A stretch of DNA of 64,000 nucleotides from Struthio camelus (taxonomy: Eukaryota > Chordata > Aves > Struthioniformes > Struthionidae). Shown here one piece after another: positions 51,521-64,000 of the stretch (position 1 is its first letter; each line of letters starts with the position of its first letter). The notes beneath the pieces are model-generated. The model was not told where the DNA came from. It ran no database searches and saw only the letters and a list, made by a program, of their open reading frames with translations. The stretch spans positions 122,813,738 to 122,877,737 of the forward strand of contig NC_090944.1 of NCBI RefSeq assembly GCF_040807025.1, in the 5' to 3' direction. The translations under genes were made by a program, and so were the position numbers.

Positions 51521-54500
51521 GGGCGGGCAGGCGGCGGCGGCGGCGGCGGCGGCCCCGGGCCGGGCCGGGCGCCAGGCCCCGCCTCACCCAGCCGCGGCCT
51601 CCCTGCTGCCTGCCCGCCTCCTGCCTCTCCCCGCCCGCCGCCCGGCGGCACCTCCCGGGCCGGGGAGGGGGCAGCGGCCGGGTCACCGGCGGCCCCGGGT
51701 CCCCTCCGCCGCGGGGGGGGGGGGGAGGGGCCTGGGCGCCGGGCCGGTCTCGGCCCCTCAGGGGCGGCGGGCGCAGCGGGCAGGGGCAGCGCGCTGCCTC
51801 CGGCTGGTGCTTGAGAGCCCCAAAGACGGAGGGAGACACCCCAAAATCGGGAGGGACGAGGATGGAGTAAACCCCAGGTCGGGGCTGGTCTCCCCTCCGA
51901 GCAGTCGGGGAAGGCAGAGGAGGCGAGGGCCCGCGCGCCGCTCCGGCCGGGCCGCGGCGACCCCGGGGCGAAGGCCGGCGAGGCGCCCGGCACCAACCCA
52001 GCCAGGCCCCCGAAACCGCCAAGGCAACAAACGCGGGGCGGTGGAGGCGGGCGGGCGTCAGCGGCGCAGCCAGTTTGCGTTACGGCGCGTAGGAGCCTTC
52101 GCCGTGGAGCGAGACCCGCTTTGTGCCAGACCCTGGTTCGGAGAGCGCGTCCTGCACGAGTCGGTTAAAGAACGGATGACGTCCCCCGGCTGGAGACTGC
52201 TGTTTCGATCCTCCAAGGAGCGATCGGAGCAATTTCACCCACGTTTTATGCTGGAGCGCGTCTGCTGCGGGTCTTGACAAAATTTGAGAAAGGACGGCGA
52301 ACACATTAAACGGGAGATACAGGCCAGAAGCGGCGTACAAAGAGAAAGCAGTCTCAGGAAACGAACCCACTTTCTCTTCCAGCGCTACCAAGCGCTGCCC
52401 GGAAGGTCAGGTCTCTCATAGGTGCACGATAGTTTCCCTCTTGTACCGCACACATCCCAGAAATTCCTTTAGACAATTTCCTCTTCTCTTGAAATCCAGG
52501 CAACACAACACATCAGCGCCATTCAGCTGCAGTTACAGCCTCTTCTTGTTTCATTTCCTGTCCTTTCCCCAGTTTACAATACGTGCGCAAACCACCGAAC
52601 CAGCAAGTCGGTACGGCTCTGTGGGTTTGAACAAGTCTTTTGGTGAAATGACAATTCTGTTCTGTTTAACTCTCCAGCATGTAACTAATTCCTTCAAAGG
52701 ATAAGTGCCTCTCTTCAGTGCTCCTTTTTCAGAGGAAAAGCACGTATTTATTCTCACATACATCATTCATTTTAATTTAAAACAGAAAGTTACTTTCTAG
52801 TCTAGTTTGTTAGAATACTGTAATTATCCGTGCCTCTCTGTGCCAGCTTTTCTTAGATGTCATAATTTACATAATGTGATATAGCATCTCCAGGTTTGAT
52901 TTTTTACCACCTCTTAATAACAAGTGACGTGCATGCAAATCTTGATACACGCAGTAAATAATATAGGGCTCTTTTGAAATGCTTCACAATCTTCTTTCCA
53001 AACACTGCTGAGGGGTGCTCTAAGTGTAGCAATTTAATTTAATTTCCGTATAAGTGAAAAGTAAGGCAGTTAACCAAGCAACTGTGAAGTCTGTGAAATG
53101 TAGAAAGCAGGGAAGAAAACGCCTGATGAAAGCAAGATTTTGTTTCAATGGTAACGGATGCGGCAGGAGCATAGGAAAATTACTTGCCAGTACGCACAGT
53201 TAAAGGACCTTTGTGTGTGTTCAGACTGCAAATTTTTCAGCCGGAGATAAATTTTTGATCATAACTATATCCACAAGGTACCATGTCCCATCCAAAAGAG
53301 TTTCCTGTAAACAAGCCTCACGTCTCTGAAGAGGACGAGGACTCCAGGACTGCTCTCCAGTCAAGCACCCTTCCGGGTGGTCTCACTGATAGCACTGTAC
53401 TGGCTTGAAAGCCCAAATCGAGCCCCACAGCCTTTTAGCATTTATCCGGAACAAAAAAAAAAAAAAAAAAAAAACACTTGCTGGTTTCTTAGCAAGATGT
53501 TAAGCTATGGTCATTTTCCAGTTTGTGTAGAAATAGCCGTTTTCTTCTCCATAGCGTCAGTCTTCCTATACCCAAAAGAGGAAGCACCGTCAAAGAAAGG
53601 TGAGGGCTCTCCTGGTGCCCAGTGTATGGATTCATGTCCCAGGAAAGGGATATCTAAAAGAAAAAAATTACTCGTGTTTTAATGAAGATGAGACTCAAAG
53701 CTTGGGACAGAACTTTATATGTGGCAGACCAGTCACAGGGACATGAGCAGTGAGAAAAGTCTCATGACTGCAGGCTGTTAGGTGACTGACATGATCCCCC
53801 ACATCCGTCCCCAGTCTGTTCCTGTTGTCCTGGACAGTAACAGAAGATAAACTGTAGCCAAAGAGGGGAGCAGAAGGGCAGACTACTGAAAAGACTAAGA
53901 AATTCAGAGGTGAATTATCACGGTTTTACTTGGATGGGGACCTCTTGGGGAACAGGCTTGAAGTAAGCATGTGAGCAGCCTGAGGTAAGGATATGAGACA
54001 CTGCCACACGATCTAGGTGAGCCAAGGCTGATATCCTTTGGAGCGGAAAGCTGGTGAGATTTTTTTGCAAGTTCTTACCTAGTCAGAAAGTCATCCCAAA
54101 GCAAACAGGCCTGCACAGAAATTGAGTTCAGGCAGGCTCCAGTAAATTCAATGCCTGGAGGCAGGATGAGCACTGACTCTGAAAAACACAAGGCATTAAA
54201 ATTTTCTATCGTTCTTTAATGAAGGGGAACGACAGTGGTCCAGCAGCGCTCGGCAGAGCTCTGTAAAGGACACCCCTTTTTCTTTGAGATAAACCACCAA
54301 AATTGCTAGACCTTCATGAAAACCTGCAGAATTACGGAAAGGCCAAGCTGTCAGTGCTGGAAACGGCTGTGACACAGGAAACAGAGGTACTTAGGACTGC
54401 GAACCCTGACTGAAGCGTGAGGAGCTGTGAAGGTCGGGGAACGCCGACCAACTCTGCTGCTCAGCTGTAGCAATGAACAAATTGCACCATCTTGGAGCTG

Positions 54501-56682
54501 CCAAGTCTAAGTCCAGGACAGGTCTTGCCGCCCTACCTGTTCACCATCTGCAGAATCATTTTCCTCTCAGAGGAAACACCTCTTGGGCTTCACCATTCCC
54601 CTGGGAGAGGAGTTCCTTCAGAGAAACACAGCATGAGGCTTGGAAAACAGCTTCTTTACAAACAGGGTAGTACAGTCATATTGCCCTATATAATGTTCTT
54701 GTATTCTTACAACTACCAGAGTATCTTCAGAAAACATTTCTTATCCGTTACACCGAGCATCTCTAGAAGTCACTTGTCAGAGGTGACAAGGCACCATGCA
54801 ACAAATCTTTTCCAAAAAGGACAGGAAACATGGGCAGAGCAGGCGGAAAGAAGGGGAAGAGGTGAAGACCACTTGTTGTGTCCTCTGAAGCGTTCCCAGA
54901 GGCATGGAGCGGAGTAACCAGGGCAGCTGCCTCCGCTTCACTGCGGTGCAGGCAGTCTGCTAACAGATCAAAATTCCTTGTCATATGTGACTGCAGTTAC
55001 TCTAATTGCACATACAAATGCACGGTCCCCTTTCAAATTCTATTAACCTATCAATACCACTGATAGCTCTCTTGTGACAGTGAGTTCCAGTTTATTGTGT
55101 AACGTACCAAAAATTCTTTCTAAAGTATCATCTTGTCGCTTTTAGCTTCACTGCTTTTCACTGTCTTGAACTTTCGCATGTATTTTAAAGAGAACAAGGA
55201 GGGATGTCCTTTTATAAATTGCTTTTATTTATGCTACTTACCTTATTTGAAAACTAAGCAATCTTACTCTTCCGCTCTGTTCATGGGAAATATTTTTCAG
55301 GCTCTGGATGTCTGCATTTGCTATGCAACAGTGTTCAATACAGGTTTCCCTACAAGTAAATTACTCTGCTAGCTTAATACTATTACAGTTACAAGGATTG
55401 CACTAGGAAAAAGAATGGCCATTCTTAGTTTAAAAAGTCCCATTTTTTATTAGTGACTTAATTAAAAAAAAAAAAATCTAGCCAGCTCCCCATATAGTCA
55501 GTCAGGTCTTTGTTCACGAGTGCTTACCATTTATTTTGAACCTGGTAAGGTACTAGTTGTTAAAATTAATATAAAATGAATCTTATATTTATCATACACA
55601 ATTTCACTTAGTGGCCTGTTACCTACTGACTTCTGACAGAATCTTTTTCATTTTCCATCTCCATAATGCATAAGGGACAGCAATGTTTCGCAGAAGTAGG
55701 ATTTGAGGGTCAGCCTTAAATGAGGGTGTAAGTTTCCTCTAAGGAACAGCACAACTGCTCACATCTTCCCCATTGTTAAGTTGTATTTTGAATGATGCGC
55801 TGGCTTTCTGTTCAAGCCATAGAGCTACTAAATAATATCATAGACATAAATGATATCTTAAACTAAGTGATACCATTGAAAACCTATTCTAGTAAATGCA
55901 AATTAAAATCACTAGAGTTCACTTGGATAAGGATGTGATGGGAAGGCTGAGGGAACAGGGCAACAGCATTTCAGGAACTATGTGCAGGAGAAGATACCAA
56001 TGTAGCATTTGCACTGGAAGTCGCTCCTTAGGAGATCAGTAATAAACACATACATAGGAGAGGAGAAAGAAAAACAGATGCCTCAGCTTTAGTTTTCCTA
56101 ACTTAATGGTCTTTATTCTGATAGATCCAAGTTTTTCCACCATATTTTAATCCATAACTTGCAAGACAGTAAATGGTTACATTCATATTTTTCTCTCTTT
56201 AAATATATTTCTTCATTTCTGCCAACCTGAGGCCTCCAGGCTCAGATCACAAAACAGCAACCTTGGCAAGCGCTGGGTTTACATAGCTTATTATGCCATC
56301 CGCCACGCCAACACGAAGCAGCGAAGGTGCCAGAACCTGATCCCAGCTTCTTCCCTTCTGGAATTCCAGCACAAGGAGCCTCCTGTCTCCGCGCTTCCCT
56401 TGCTCACGAGATACGCCAAAGGTCTTGGCAGCAAGAACAAGAAGATCGATACCTCCGACTTCATCAAAGAGCCAGGAAACTCACCAAAATGAGTTCTTCA
56501 GAATCTCCTGTACTTTTTCACAACATTTAATCCTTTTACCCGTTAGCCTCCACATAAACTGAAAACTATTAGAGAGGCTAAAGTGGAAAGAGTATTATTT
56601 TGCATATCTCTTTATCAAGGTCAGCATTTGTCTTACAATAGATGAGATTTTTCCCTTTACTGAGGCAAGTACAAGCCCGCTG

Positions 56683-56685
<3 letters not shown>

Positions 56686-56717
<32 letters not shown>

Positions 56718-56720
56718 TGT
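56686..56720. repeat. (TG)n microsatellite
   Basis: About 17 TG units with one CGCG interruption near the end. A shorter TG stretch follows near 56868. Confidence 0.97.
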
Positions 56721-59700
56721 AAGAGAGCTCAGTTTTGCTTCTTGCTGATAAACCACGGAGGGACTGGAGATGAGAACAGGAGGCGACTAATGGTGCTCCA
56801 GACCACTCTGCAGCAAAACTATGTCTCGTCATCAAGGCCATTTTTAAGCTTCACTATCAAAGAAGTCTGTGTGTGTGTGCGCACAGGAACATGGAGGGGG
56901 AGGAGCATGAACAGATTTCTACAAAATAACTTTGTAAGAGAGACCGGTATTCTCACATTTAGGATTCATTTTCAAAACAGGACTTTTCTCTAATAAAAAT
57001 CTGCTATTCTCATCCTCCTCCACAATAATCCAGGACACTATAAACTCAAGCAGGAAAAAAACCCCAGATACTGAGATTTAAATGACCCTAATATAATTTG
57101 GCTTTAATGAATAGCATGTGCAGAACAACTTAGAGCAATTAAAATTATTTCTACAGTAAATAGATTTTGAAGTGTATTACGTAAAGATACAATATATTGC
57201 TACAGGCAGTTATTAAACTCACTTAGCATTTTATAAATGCTAACAATAAAATCAATTCATATTGTTACCTATACTTAGGTTGCTCTTAACATGATTTGCA
57301 GTATATTAACCTCTTCTACAAACTGTTTACTGTTTATGACTAGTTTGACAAGCGAAACTCATCAGTTCATATATTACCAGAACCAAATATTAACTGAAGA
57401 TAGAAAAGCACTCAGTTCTAGACTTATTTTTAACGCTTTACTCTACTTCCTTGCCTTTTATTTTAGCAACAAATTTCCATGAACAAGATGACGCCCATCT
57501 TGAGAATTAAAATCAGCAATAGTTTGAAAATAAGAATGAGATAAGAATTTGTTTCTATTAAAAACCCACAAGTTTAGTATATGCACTATTTAAGTTCTGT
57601 ATATTCGCTGTATATAAATTGGTTACAAACATATGGCATAGCAGGAACAACACACCTTTATTGTGTTCCTTTTGTTAGGGATTCAGTGCCTGTTGGGGAA
57701 GCTGGCTTCGAATGCTGTTGACCTCCTGGGCTAGGCCTATAATCTAAGAACGTTTGTTTCATGCGCTTGCTTGGACTGAAAATAAATCAGACTTTCCCGA
57801 TCTCAAAACAAACTTTTGGTGAAATTCATCTCCCCTGCCCCAAGGTAAATACGTGCTGTGGTTGACATCACATCAACCGTACGCAGTTTGAAAGTGTCTA
57901 AGTAGAAGGCCGAGTAAAGGGTGCAGCAACGATGCCAGTGCTATAGCTGTTCCTCAGAGCAAAGGTTACAGCTAGTGAAGTGGCACTGAAGCTCCCAGCT
58001 CAGACTTTTTCAAGCTTATAACTTATTTTAAGAATCTGTCCTGAAAAGTGCTCTGCATTTATTCTTCAAGTGCAGGCTGAAGTCTTCTAGGTTTGAGAGG
58101 AAGAAAGCTTGAATGTCTAGGAGGGGCAGGGGACAGACATTTGAGGAATTTTTTCCCCCTCCCCATACTCATTTCAGAAGCAATAAACTTTATATGGCAA
58201 AAAATCGGCAAAAAGCTCGATGCTAGCGCAGACTAGTTTCCAAGTGGACTAATAAAAGAAAATTTGTAGTGCTTAAAATAATTGGAAATTCTACACTGGA
58301 CTTCTAGTTTTATGGCCTACTTCGTTCTCAGGACCAAGCCCTGCTTATGGAAAAGTGTACAGAGACAGCTTTGGTATCACATCTTGATTTCAAAGGCTAC
58401 TTCTTTGGGTAAGACTTCATCGGTTTATAGGGTTTTGGACTTACAATGTGAATTAGAGTTAAAATCAGTACAGATAAATGGTTTGATTTTTGAAGTTATG
58501 GAAATATTCATCCTTACAATTTCACTTATCAAAATTTTAAAACTAAAATCCTTATAGCAGTAGTACCTTGGTAGCTTGATAGGCAAGTTAAGGCCAGTGA
58601 GAATCATATGCTTTTTATTTTGCAGCTCAACTATGCAACCTCAGCATCGGAGCAACCCAAGTATTTGCACTCAAAGCTTTTGTAAGAAGCCAAGTGATTC
58701 AGAATTAGCACTGACGTGGCTAAAGCAGCCTACGTGCACAGGAAAAAAAACGAGCGCTGCCCCCAGGCAAGTTTCCGTGTGGCAGATTTCACAATCCCCA
58801 TTAGACCTTGGTTTATAAAGGTCCGCAAAAGCTGCCCCTATAGCCATCTCTCACTTAAAGCTAGCAATTCTGCAGACACCCTTCTAGTTAGAACAAGCCT
58901 CTAACTTTGTAACTAAAAGAAATACTCAGGAGTTAGGACAAACATGGCCTCTCGCAACAAACATGGTTTTAATTCACTGCTGAGTGAATACTGCAAGTAG
59001 TAACAGAAGTAGAAAATGTGGAATAAGCATTTCTTAATGCAGGGGCATCTAGCCTTTGAAAGAGAAAATAATCAGACCTCACATAGCAATTATTTTTTTT
59101 TTTTTCTTCTTTTCAAACTGCAGTGAGTTTTGTTTTCATTATGACCATGCTGTTGGTAGGCTACTGCTCTCAAATTACCTTGCCCACATACTGCATTAGA
59201 GAACATCAAGTTTGCCCAGATTACAGAGACAGACGGTTCTCCAAAGTGTAACATAGAAGTGGATTTGTAAGAAGAGGAGGGGAAAAAAAAAAAAAAAATC
59301 ACATCACCCAACCAAAACACTAGTAATTTCTCTAATCTCACACTAGGTGCTACTTGGATAAAAGGTTGGTTTCCTTCCCTGTTTGCAACTGGTCCACTGG
59401 ATGCCTGAGCAAATAATTTCTTCGTAGTTATAGCAAATCCTGTTGAACAGGGACTGTCCCCTGCAGCACCTGAAGTCGCGGCCACGAACATCAGGGAAAC
59501 ACACTGGTTCTGAGACCTTTTCCCACCAGAAATACAATTCATCTACCAGTGATGCTACAGTAGAGAGGGCAGCAGGATTACAAGTACAAAGAAGTAGAGA
59601 AGATAGCTTAATAAAAAGGAAAAATACCCTGTACGAATAGCCAATGTATTTCAAAGTGAAGCGTTCCAGTCTTATTTCAAGTTCTGCTAGACTACGTCTT

Positions 59701-61015
59701 CTGTGAAGTTGCCAGCACCACTACCATTGAAACTTTGAGCTGTTTAAGCAGGAATCTGAAAGAACTAGCAGAAAACGTTATGAACACTACTGTTCTTAAA
59801 CAAACAGATTATCACTATTTGTTAAGTCACAGGTATGTATTCATATGTAACAATTTAAATTAGTCACACGTGATTATTTAAACACCAGTGAGAATACCTT
59901 GAGCAGCTTCTGATGACCTTAGCCTAAGACTACAGTTGTAAAAGTTAAGCTTTCAGGCAGGTAAACCTTCTTTGACCTTTGCGATCTTAAAGCGTTTTAA
60001 AATAGCCAAGGCATTTAATTATTTGATGCTTTTATGACAGATATCTTTCCTGGGTACCTTCAAAACTGCTGAAGCTGTAGCTCCTAAGAGGACAATTATC
60101 TTGAAGTTATACAAGTTCTTGATTGTAATATTTACTTTGAAAACAGAACAGTAACTGGGGATGTATTTTTAGAATATATGTATAGTTAAGCATAGACATA
60201 TTGGTACAGTGCTTTGTTTTGTTTTTAACTCCTGGAAGAGTTTTTGTCTTTGAAGATCCAAGTATCATTAAAACCATTAACAAGAAAAAGTGCTGTTATC
60301 TGAACCAATCGCTTCACAAAATCCTTGAAAACTTGCTTTTGTTATAAACATGACCGGGTTTAAATGGATAGTTCATTTAAAAAATTAAACAAGGATTAGG
60401 ATTTCTTTTAAACCCTAGGTTCAAGTTATATTGTTCTCAAGGCTTTAGTAATTTACAGTAGTTTGTCATTAGCTCCCTGGTTAACCAGCTCCAAAGCATA
60501 GGATTTGGTCAGTTTTTGACTGTTAATTCCAACATTAGAGAAATTTGTTCCCGAGTTTTGTACAATTCTATTATAATGTGCATGCACTGTTCTGTATGGA
60601 CACGATAGTTCAAATTCATACTTCTGGAAAACTGTCTCAAAGATCACCTCCTCACTGCAATGTTAAAGGTGGTCTTCAATTTAATAGCTTAGCACTGTTG
60701 AATTACAACTGAAACATTTTTAAGATCTACAGTTAGAGAGTTCAGAAGCCGATTCAGAACTACCCGATAGCAGGTACACGCCTGCTAGTTGGGCATTCCC
60801 ACTTGCTCCAGTTTATAACGCCAGTCTTCCAAGTGGAATTTAACACACTACACCCCCTCAAAACATGACTGCAACAGCATTCAAAATATCTCATTTTATC
60901 CTTAACTCTCCTTTCAGTTCCTTCTCACACCCATGGCAGCTTCATCTTCCAGTCTGTAGGTTAACACATTTTACCTGCTGTATCAAACAAGACCTGAGCC
61001 CCAGTCCTTGAGACA

Positions 61016-61300
61016 TCACAGAATGGTTGATGTCAAAAGGGGCCTCTGGAAATCATCTACTCCAACCCTCCCTGCTTGGAGCAGGGTCGACTAGAGAAGG
61101 TTGCTTAGGGTCACATCCAGCTAGGTTTGAAAAATCTCCAAGGACAGACTCCATAACATGTCTGGGCAACTTGTTCCAGTGTTCGATCAAACTTACAGTA
61201 GAAAACCTGTCTAAGAAAAAGCTTTTTTTTTAATTTTTGTGCACCTATTGTCTCTTATCTTGTCATCGGATACCACTGAAAAGAGTTCGACTTTGTCTTC
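61016..61300 (-). mobile_element. Old CR1 3' fragment
   Basis: Begins on the plus strand with CACAGAATGGTTGATGTC, the reverse complement of a CR1 3' end, followed by diverged CR1 blocks (CCAACCCTCCCTGCTTGGAGC, TGGGCAACTTGTTCCAGTG). The element therefore lies on the minus strand. It is much more diverged than the copy at 41 kb; the far limit is approximate. Confidence 0.85.
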
Positions 61301-62462
61301 TTTATACCCTATCAGCTCATACCATATCCCAGTATTTTTTCAAAAGATTCTATTTTTGTGTATTGATAGTTTGAAACTGTCTGGAACTTGCTTGAAAAAA
61401 TCTTTCCTTAAAAAAACTCAAGGGAGGCAGCTTGAGTGATCCAAATTGCATACATGTCTCTTCATGTGCTTATTTACAGCTGATTGGTGAAGCATATGCT
61501 CAAATAGGTTTCCAAGTACATACTACAAGGAAAAAATGCTGATGAACTAGCACACATTGAAATTGCACCTAATTGCCTACATGTTTTGGATTAATTCTAG
61601 TTTTCATGTTGTGGTATACACTGTTGCAAAAACAGTTTGAGGTAACATAGATTTTTAACTTTAAAAGTGTAAGTAAGTTAAAGACATTCTTTGAAGATTT
61701 TACTTAGTCCTTTCAAAAAAAAAAAAAAAGGTATATGCAAACCCCTTTTACTCAAGGCAGCCACCTATTAGTAGCATCAGTAAGAATTTTAACAGTTTGA
61801 TTCAGAGAATCAAAACAAGATACCTGAACTCGTACCTTCACTGCAGAATAGAAGTCCTCAGAAAAGGCAGCTTCAAAAGATCTGGAAGTAAACAATTAAC
61901 TTCCTATCCTACCTAAAACAGTTGAAGCTAAACCTGCTTTAATAAAATGGTTAGAGAGAAAATAAACACTCTTCCCAGCCCTCATTAGCACCACTGTGTA
62001 TTCTTTCACTCAGTGTGATGCTCTTTCTTTTTCTCCAGTTTCATGACAATATCCACTCTGTTTTTAAAAAAAGAAAAAACAGAATTAGAAACAGCTCTCA
62101 AAACAATTGTGATCAATGTAGGTCACATACTTGTTTTTTGAAGTTACCTTTGAGTAGACAAATGTGAGAAGTGCCAACATGGACAAGGTGTACTTTGCAC
62201 ACTGCAGCACTATGTTCAGAAAGGCAAGCTGCCTCCGAGGCGAGAAGCTGTAGAAACGACGGCACAGTGCCCTGCTCAGACTAACATACCGTGAGAAGAG
62301 AAACGCTTACCAAGAGTTACCAAGAGTAGCTAGATCGGTCTAGTACCTAAGCCCACCTCATGGGGAGAAACCTTTAACAAGTTGCCACAATATCACATTC
62401 TGCAATCCAGACATGACCAGAATAAAGAAGAAAACAAATCAAGCTGCATTTGTGCAACTGAT

Positions 62463-62986
62463 TTTATTACATACTCATAATACACATTGATACAGCTGAC
62501 AGAGTAAACCCTTATGGGACAAATAAGTGCCATAATGCAAATTATGGAATAGAAGCTCAGTGTAAAACGTTGAGCAGCACAGCATCTGATTAAAAAAAAA
62601 AAAATGCTGTGAAAACTTGTGGTAATAGACTTCACTTAAATTCCTAGGAGATTTAGGAGATGCCAAAAGTTCACAGACGCCCTGGAACAGAAAAAGCCAC
62701 ATCCTCATCCACAGTCAGTCCATCAGGATAATGTCTTAATTCCACAAAAGACTTCTTGCTAATTCAGTGTTTAAATCGTCTACATAGTTCATGTTCTTTA
62801 CTGTAAGAAAGCACTGTAAGCTGATCTATTCTACAAACAAATACCGCTTCACTCTGCTGGGGCATCTTACAATCACATTTTGCTCTAGCTTTAAACCGCT
62901 ATTTCAATCAGTAAACAAAATGCCTAAATAAGGGCTTAGAGGAATTTCACAGACATATCCCAGTTCAGCTATTTGTGCTCTTTATT
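62463..62986 (-). terminator. PPP1R21: Candidate PPP1R21 polyadenylation signals
   Basis: AATAAA on the minus strand at 62986-62981 and at 62468-62463, about 620 and 1140 bases after the stop codon. They would give a short or long 3'UTR. Confidence 0.5.
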
Positions 62987-63602
62987 TCAAAATCCAAAGT
63001 GCCAAAAAACAAGCAGCAAGTTTCCATTACTGTGGTCTAAAATAAGAATGATCCCATTTACTTGTGTGAATGTATAGAAATCATTTTTAAAGCCACAATC
63101 CCAATTAATTTAGAAGAGCTAAGAACAGGAATAATACACTTACAGTAACTGCACAGCTCACATGGCAAAAAAGTCTTCAGACTTCATTTCTAAACTGCTG
63201 TTAACAAGTAACTGAATGTACACATTGACAGTTTAACTCAGAAAGACTACTGCACTGATACCAAACTTGTTAATGCATAATCAAATCTGAAAATATACAA
63301 AATCTGAAGTTATTACATGAAATTAAAACCTGGTTTTAAAAAGGGCACAGTAAAAACTGAAGGCAATTACTATATAAATTATCCACAGAGTGTACATTTT
63401 CTGGTTTAGAGCCACCATTAAGTTGTTTCATCTGTTACAAGTTCTGAATGTTTTAAAGCCATTTACAGCACCAAATCAGTTTTTTTTCTAGACCCAAGAC
63501 CACCTCCGCTTCCTGTAACAAACAGGAACTGGACACCGAGTTCTCAATATCTGCATTTTGTGCAGCAGCAGCCGCCTCTGAAGACAGTGGATCAGCTGTG
63601 AA

Positions 63603-63632
63603 CTATCGACTTTTGTTCTTTTTAGAATTTCC
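63603..63632 (-). CDS. PPP1R21: PPP1R21 terminal coding exon (last 9 residues and stop)
   Basis: After a TTGCTGCAG acceptor the minus strand reads GNSKKNKSR and TAG, identical to the C-terminus of human PPP1R21 (KGNSKKNKSR). The exon starts in phase 0. PPP1R21 is a coiled-coil endosomal protein, a subunit of the FERRY complex that links mRNAs to early endosomes. Only this exon is inside the window; the preceding exon is not visible up to 64000. The position next to STON1 on the same strand agrees with human synteny, which supports a call that would otherwise rest on nine residues. Confidence 0.88.
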   Translation of the reverse strand, partial: GNSKKNKSR

Positions 63633-64000
63633 CTGCAGCAACAAGAAACAAGTGAACAGAATTTATAATTCAGAGAAGAAAGTTTATACAAACTACATCC
63701 AAAACAAACCTGAGGCCCGATAACTTATGCCTTCAAACAAAGATCAGTAAAACTGAAAGTAAACAGTCCATGAGCTTTCAATAATGGAAAGCCTTGCAGC
63801 TGGAGCGCTGGCTCTATAAATCCCTCCAATCTTACAGGCTTTGGAGAGGAAAGTACCAGAGCCTTCAACCAAAAGTATCTTTCTTTAACTGAAACGGAGG
63901 GGGGAAAAAAGACATTTGACTTATGTCCCAAAAAACAGTTATATTAATACCACAAATATTTTAAGGGCTGTAAAGACAAGTAGAGTCATATTTTGTCCTT
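63633..64000 (-). other. PPP1R21: PPP1R21 last intron, partial
   Basis: The acceptor side is visible at 63633-63660, with a pyrimidine-rich tract (TTTCTTGTTGCTGCAG). No further exon was recognised before the window ends. Confidence 0.6.

Larger units (their letters stand above)
50930..52100 (-). promoter_or_regulatory. STON1: CpG island, probable STON1 promoter
   Basis: Strongly GC-rich and CpG-dense sequence in two parts (50930-51078 and 51190-52100) split by a nearly GC-free tract. It includes a CGG run (51530-51552) and a G13 run (51713-51725). Long open frames on both strands here are a by-product of GC content. It may also drive a divergent transcript. Confidence 0.7.
52101..62462. other. 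Intergenic region between PPP1R21 and STON1
   Basis: About 10 kb. It holds an A22 run (53453-53474), a (TG)n microsatellite (56686-56720), an old CR1 fragment (61016-61300) and an unassigned exon-like pair near 62.0-62.3 kb. No known gene was recognised. Confidence 0.6.

Noticed and set aside
51180-52277. 365-residue open frame on the plus strand, and other long frames on both strands, in the 51-52 kb island
   Set aside because: All frames are open because stop codons are rare in GC-rich sequence. The products are Arg/Pro/Ala/Gly-rich with no domain, and several overlapping frames are equally long.

Overview
The window looks like bird nuclear DNA. Large introns separate short exons with vertebrate splice sites, two CpG islands mark promoters, and a decayed CR1 LINE (the dominant avian retrotransposon family) lies at about 40.4-41.4 kb, with an older CR1 fragment near 61.0 kb. 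No prokaryotic genes, CRISPR arrays or viral genes were seen. The species cannot be named from this sequence.

Three genes were recognised, all on the minus strand, so reading order runs from high to low coordinates. (1) PPP1R21: only the terminal coding exon (63603-63632) and its 3'UTR are inside the right edge. (2) STON1 (stonin-1, endocytic adaptor): a probable non-coding first exon in the CpG island near 51.5 kb, one large coding exon (38052-39987), a second at 28263-28465 and a terminal one at 27805-27879. The parts join in frame to 737 residues. (3) GTF2A1L (germ-cell TFIIA alpha/beta-like factor, ALF): nine coding exons between 16573 and 4660 that join to 495 residues, starting from a second CpG island at 16.4-17.1 kb. 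The order PPP1R21-STON1-GTF2A1L matches human 2p16.3. LHCGR would be expected next on the left, but no part of it was found.

The rest is intronic or intergenic sequence with simple repeats. The most notable observations are these: STON1 and GTF2A1L exon phases allow the in-frame fusion transcript (SALF type) known in mammals; the strongest-looking donor of the large GTF2A1L exon is out of phase with the next exon, while a weaker donor 80 bases earlier fits; tandem MYB-type motifs surround GTF2A1L exon 1; the STON1 CpG island contains a nearly GC-free tract; and an unassigned pair of exon-like segments lies just downstream of PPP1R21. Nothing resembles a wholly new biological system; the interest is in transcript structure and regulation.
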